This document shows positions 7,436 to 9,782 of a stretch of 9,782 nt of DNA, in pieces. Numbering within the stretch: position 1 is the stretch's first letter; every line of letters starts with the position of its first letter. The position numbers and the translations under genes are program-made. The notes under the pieces were generated by a model, which was not told the origin of the DNA, searched no databases, and saw nothing but the letters and a program-made list of their open reading frames with translations. This DNA is from an uncultured Bacteroidales bacterium (GTDB lineage: Bacteria > Bacteroidota > Bacteroidia > Bacteroidales > Tenuifilaceae). The stretch spans positions 1 to 9,782 of the forward strand of contig CALGIR010000067.1 of the NCBI GenBank assembly GCA_937915475.1, in the 5' to 3' direction.

Positions 7436-8042
7436 CAAGATTTCCATCAGCAGACTCTACAAAACCCATCTTCACTAAGTATTTTATATGAACAGGACTT
7501 GTTTTATCGGCTTTTAATCTTTGGTAACCACATTCAATAAATTTCTCATGCAGATTATGGTAAGCAAACTTTCCAATCTTAAAATCTCTCATTTCGGGTA
7601 TCACATAATCAAGAATTATCTTCAAGGTTTTATCATCCTGTTTATCAGCAATTAAAACCCCTGCGACAGCCATATTTCTAAGGATAAAATACTGAATAGT
7701 ATTATCGTTTGGTGTTTGGTTAAAATCGGGGTAAAACTTGCAAATATCTTCCCTATGAAACTTAAGAAACTTAAGCAGATAGCTATCAGCACTGCTTACC
7801 TTTAGAATTTCAAAAAACTCTTTCTTTGAAAAAAATTGAATTAAGAAGTAAATATCAACGACAACAATGAACCCATTCATTACGCCCACGGGTACCGAAC
7901 CAATCATAAACCCATAGGCAGAGAACAAACCTGCCCCTATCAAGTTGATAATCCTAAACCTGACGATAGAGCTAATTGTCATCGACAGGGCAATAATCAG
8001 CGAGGCTCCATATCCAATCCATTCTAAAACAATGCTATCCAT
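7416..8042 (-). CDS. YgjV-like membrane segment fused to a GNAT-like acetyltransferase domain
   Basis: The 208-residue protein has about three membrane helices in the first 72 residues (about 8-26, 31-48 and 51-71), in a pattern resembling the YgjV inner-membrane family. From about residue 78 it continues as a soluble domain that reads like a GNAT N-acetyltransferase. It shows YFILRNMAVAGVLIA (118-132, beta strands 2-3), TLKIILDYVIPEMRDFKIGKF (139-159, beta 4 plus the acetyl-CoA loop) and HIKYLVKMGF (185-194, the usual C-terminal 'YLxKxGF'). The usual Q/R-x-x-G-x-G/A loop appears as Arg152-Asp-Phe-Lys-Ile-Gly157, so the first glycine is Lys155; this may alter or abolish CoA binding. The GNAT part should be cytoplasmic. 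The substrate is unknown. The gene converges with mltG with six bases between the stop codons and has a plausible promoter at 8070-8077. Confidence is high for the gene and moderate for the domain calls. Confidence 0.85.
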   Translation of the reverse strand: MDSIVLEWIGYGASLIIALSMTISSIVRFRIINLIGAGLFSAYGFMIGSVPVGVMNGFIVVVDIYFLIQFFSKKEFFEILKVSSADSYLLKFLKFHREDICKFYPDFNQTPNDNTIQYFILRNMAVAGVLIADKQDDKTLKIILDYVIPEMRDFKIGKFAYHNLHEKFIECGYQRLKADKTSPVHIKYLVKMGFVESADGNLEKKLTT

Positions 8043-8069
8043 ATTTTGATTCTATTTAGTAAATGACCT

Positions 8070-8077
8070 CAAATATA
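8070..8077 (-). promoter_or_regulatory. -7 promoter element for the YgjV/GNAT gene
   Basis: Read on the minus strand, TATATTTG matches TAnnTTTG exactly and lies 27 bp upstream of ATG 8042, giving a leader of about 20 nt. No clear -33 TTTG is found at the expected distance. Confidence 0.5.
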
Positions 8078-8135
8078 TAAATTATCTAGCTATCTACCAG
8101 ATGAGCGCTGCTATAAAAGATAAACTATCGTTTCT

Positions 8136-8143
8136 TATATTTG
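8136..8143 (+). promoter_or_regulatory. Possible -7 promoter element for the double SiaB gene
   Basis: TATATTTG matches the TAnnTTTG consensus, but no -33 TTTG lies 17-19 bp upstream, and the gene starts almost 300 bp later. A weaker candidate, TAACTTTA at 8282-8289, is closer to the gene. Confidence 0.3.
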
Positions 8144-8436
8144 CACTGCCATAATAGGAAATACAATTAGTAAAATGCACGGTTATTAAAGCGAGATAAA
8201 TCTATTTATGCATTAATGTTTATGCATAACTTAAGTTTACAATATATTCAAGTCGTTTAATATAACAACTTATCCGCTGAGTAACTTTACTGTCCTATCC
8301 ATAAATACTGAATTTTAATAATCGGATTACAGTTATAAGCAAGCACAACTATATTAAATTAAAATTAAGTGAGAACAATAAACAGAAATCAAAAATTCCC
8401 GTTAACTTGCATACAGAAACAACTTATTCTAAGAAA

Positions 8437-9534
8437 ATGAATGCTGCTTCCACAAAAAAATTGTTTGAAAGTTTACTTGGGGATGACCTTATTTTTGCCT
8501 ACACAGGCTTAGTGTCAGACTCAATAACCCACAAAATAATTGAGCTTACACAGCTTAATATCGACTCGAAAGGGAACTTTTTTAAGCTAAAGAATAAAAT
8601 CAGTTTCCTTATGGCTGAATGCTATCAGAACGTGTCTCGGCATGGAAAATACTCTGTGGAAGTGAGTAGCCTCAGCGATTACCAAGGGGCATTCTACGTT
8701 AGGAGTATTCCTGATTGTTTTTTTATAGCTTCGGCCAACTCTGTAACAAACGATGTTATACCATCAATTAAAGAAAAATTAGAAAAGGTTAACAGTCTTA
8801 ATGCTGATGAGCTTAGGCTCTTGCTAAAACAGGTTTTAGCAAAGGGTAAACTATCCGACAGAGGTGGAGCGGGTTTGGGAATAATTGAAATGGCACGAAG
8901 AACGGGGCGAAAAATATCGTACGATTTTGTACCCATCGACAGTAAAACCTCACTCTTCTTTATTCAACTTACCATCCAAAACCCTGAAAACAAGGGAATT
9001 GAACAGTCGGAGTTGTCACTTGAGCATATGAAAAACCTTTACGCAATGATGAGGGCAGAAAACTTGATTGTTCTGCACAAAGGCGATTTCTCCGAGAATT
9101 CTGTTCTACCCATAATACACATGATTGAGAAGAATATCCTTAGGCATAACGACCAGAGAGTTGGAAAGCAGAAGCTATACAATATATCCGTTGAGATGCT
9201 CCAGAATATATCGATGCATGCCGAGAAGAGCAATAAAGCTAATCAGGGGTTATTTGTGCTAAAGCAGCAGGATGGTCATTCCAGTATTGGAACCTGTAAC
9301 TTTATTTCGAAACAAGGTGAGCAGCATCTTGGTAAACACCTTAGCAAGCTTAGTACCCTCACAAAAGATGAACTTAATGAACTTTACAGGGATAAACTTA
9401 GGCTTCTAATTGACGAGAAGGTAGTTGGGACTGGGATTGGTCTAATATATATATTTAGAAAAACAGAATCGGTTGACTATTGCTTCTCAGATTCGAATGG
9501 AAACAGACTCTTCTCAATATTTGTTGATATTTAA
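8437..9534 (+). CDS. Tandem SiaB-family (DUF6272) protein kinase with two GHKL-like domains
   Basis: This is a cytoplasmic protein of 365 residues made of two copies of a domain of about 180 residues, of the kind found once in SiaB-family kinases. Those kinases phosphorylate a SiaC partner in a partner-switching pathway reversed by a PP2C phosphatase. In copy 1 (about 15-185) the ATP-binding N-box is ECYQNVSRH (61-69) and the G-box is GGAGLGIIE (143-151). In copy 2 (about 200-365) they are EMLQNISMH (253-261) and GTGIGLIYI (331-339). Both keep the Glu-x-x-Gln-Asn-x3-His core; copy 2 has a poorer glycine loop. The openings also match (DDLIFAYTG and ENLIVLHKG), as do the LxxDELxxL stretches before each G-box. 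I chose ATG 8437; an in-frame TTG at 8407 would add ten residues. No SiaC-like or phosphatase gene is in the window. Binding of ATP by both halves is inferred. Confidence 0.85.
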   Translation: MNAASTKKLFESLLGDDLIFAYTGLVSDSITHKIIELTQLNIDSKGNFFKLKNKISFLMAECYQNVSRHGKYSVEVSSLSDYQGAFYVRSIPDCFFIASANSVTNDVIPSIKEKLEKVNSLNADELRLLLKQVLAKGKLSDRGGAGLGIIEMARRTGRKISYDFVPIDSKTSLFFIQLTIQNPENKGIEQSELSLEHMKNLYAMMRAENLIVLHKGDFSENSVLPIIHMIEKNILRHNDQRVGKQKLYNISVEMLQNISMHAEKSNKANQGLFVLKQQDGHSSIGTCNFISKQGEQHLGKHLSKLSTLTKDELNELYRDKLRLLIDEKVVGTGIGLIYIFRKTESVDYCFSDSNGNRLFSIFVDI

Positions 9535-9611
9535 TCATTGGTGTCCGATTAAAAAAATCACATTAATGCAAAAACCTTGCTTTTACTGGTCAAATCACCC
9601 ATATCTAATAT

Positions 9612-9782
9612 CCGGGGCTTTTCCCAGACCCCACTTACTTTCTTCTCTTGAAAACAGAAAGTAAGCAAAAAAAAATCAAGGCTACGTCCGCTTCACTCGA
9701 AAAACTACTCGTTGTGGGCTAAAAAAACTGAACTTGCACCTCCCTACGGTCGGTGCTGTAAACAGCAGATTTTTCTTAACGC
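9612..9782. repeat. Hairpin-rich non-coding segment, probable dispersed repeat running off the right edge
   Basis: Four inverted repeats follow each other closely. GGGG at 9614-9617 pairs with CCCC at 9629-9632. CTTACTTTCT at 9634-9643 pairs perfectly with AGAAAGTAAG at 9656-9665 around 12 bases. GCACC at 9736-9740 pairs with GGTGC at 9752-9756. TGCTG at 9754-9758 pairs with CAGCA at 9763-9767. The base composition is patchy, with A-runs at 9667-9675 and 9720-9727 and short GC-rich blocks, unlike the flanks. The order 'ggggct..ccc..gacccc, ACTTTCT/AGAAAGTAAGCAAA, GGTCGGTGC' resembles dispersed intergenic repeats I recall from many bacterial genomes; this identity is from memory. It lies in the 3' region of the double SiaB gene. 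Confidence 0.5.
9754..9775 (+). terminator. Terminator-like hairpin at the right edge
   Basis: The 5-bp stem TGCTG/CAGCA with loop TAAA (9754-9767) is followed by GA and five T residues. It could end transcripts from the double SiaB gene about 220 bp after its stop. It may equally be just part of the dispersed repeat, and it competes with the overlapping GCACC/GGTGC stem. Confidence 0.35.

Larger units (their letters stand above)
8043..8436. other. 394-bp stretch without a gene between divergent genes
   Basis: I see no supportable coding sequence on either strand; the region is very AT-rich. It holds two diverging -7 promoter elements (8070-8077 minus, 8136-8143 plus) and a 9-bp direct repeat TTTATGCAT (8205-8213 and 8219-8227, starts 14 bp apart). 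If the plus promoter is real, the SiaB gene carries a leader of nearly 300 nt, long enough for leader-based control, but I see no known riboswitch fold in it. Confidence 0.6.

Noticed and set aside
8205..8227. TTTATGCAT repeats as an operator shared with mltG, where the same 9-mer occurs at 6339-6347
   Set aside because: The word is short and AT-rich, the copy at mltG overlaps the start codon, and the 14-bp spacing is not helically phased, so chance is the simpler explanation.
9473..9664. Plus-strand open frame of 63 codons at the end of the double SiaB gene
   Set aside because: It overlaps the SiaB reading frame and then runs into the hairpin repeat; short frames over such repeats are usually spurious.
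9634..9665. 10-bp hairpin as a terminator
   Set aside because: On the plus strand it is followed by an A-run, not T, and on the minus strand the T-run precedes the stem instead of following it.
1..9782. CRISPR array, tRNA, rRNA, insertion sequence or phage gene
   Set aside because: I found no regularly spaced repeats, cloverleaf, conserved rRNA block, transposase motif or phage protein.

Overview
The window looks like chromosomal DNA of an AT-rich member of the Bacteroidota, plausibly Bacteroidales or a relative. The order is inferred from gene content, not from a marker gene. The evidence is: promoters of the Bacteroidota -7 type (TAnnTTTG), almost no Shine-Dalgarno sequences, a secreted S8 protease with a '..GYGQ' signal peptide, a TPR/membrane/helix-turn-helix regulator of a type common in this phylum, a DUF7935-type protein and a SiaB-family (DUF6272) kinase. 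I see no rRNA, tRNA, CRISPR array, transposase or phage gene.

Layout. Positions 1-4812 hold four genes, all on the minus strand. In transcription order they are a DUF7935-like membrane-anchored protein (4812-4294), a 569-residue TPR/transmembrane/coiled-coil/HTH regulator (4150-2441), a small cysteine-containing lipoprotein (2280-1894) and, 31 bp further on, a large secreted subtilisin-like protease (1862-1) that runs off the left edge. Positions 4931-7409 hold two plus-strand housekeeping genes, an AspB-type aminotransferase and the murein transglycosylase mltG. A strong terminator separates them, and mltG has its own recognisable promoter. Next comes a convergent minus-strand gene (8042-7416) fusing a YgjV-like membrane segment to a GNAT-like domain. 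A 394-bp stretch without a gene follows, then a plus-strand protein made of two tandem SiaB-type ATPase domains (8437-9534). The last 170 bp are non-coding and full of hairpins, and look like a dispersed repeat.

How the genes may work together. The lipoprotein and protease are probably co-transcribed and both act outside the inner membrane. The TPR regulator could sense an envelope signal and bind DNA on the cytoplasmic side, but nothing here ties it to a particular target. MltG sets glycan-strand length in the cell wall. The double SiaB protein would belong to a partner-switching pathway, but its usual partners (a SiaC/DUF1987 protein and a PP2C/SpoIIE phosphatase) are not in the window.

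The least ordinary items are the duplicated SiaB protein, the YgjV/GNAT fusion with an altered acetyl-CoA loop, the protease with a doubled pro-region beside a small lipoprotein, two phased CC(W)7GG palindromes just upstream of the mltG promoter, and the hairpin-rich repeat at the right edge. I found no clearly new multi-gene system.
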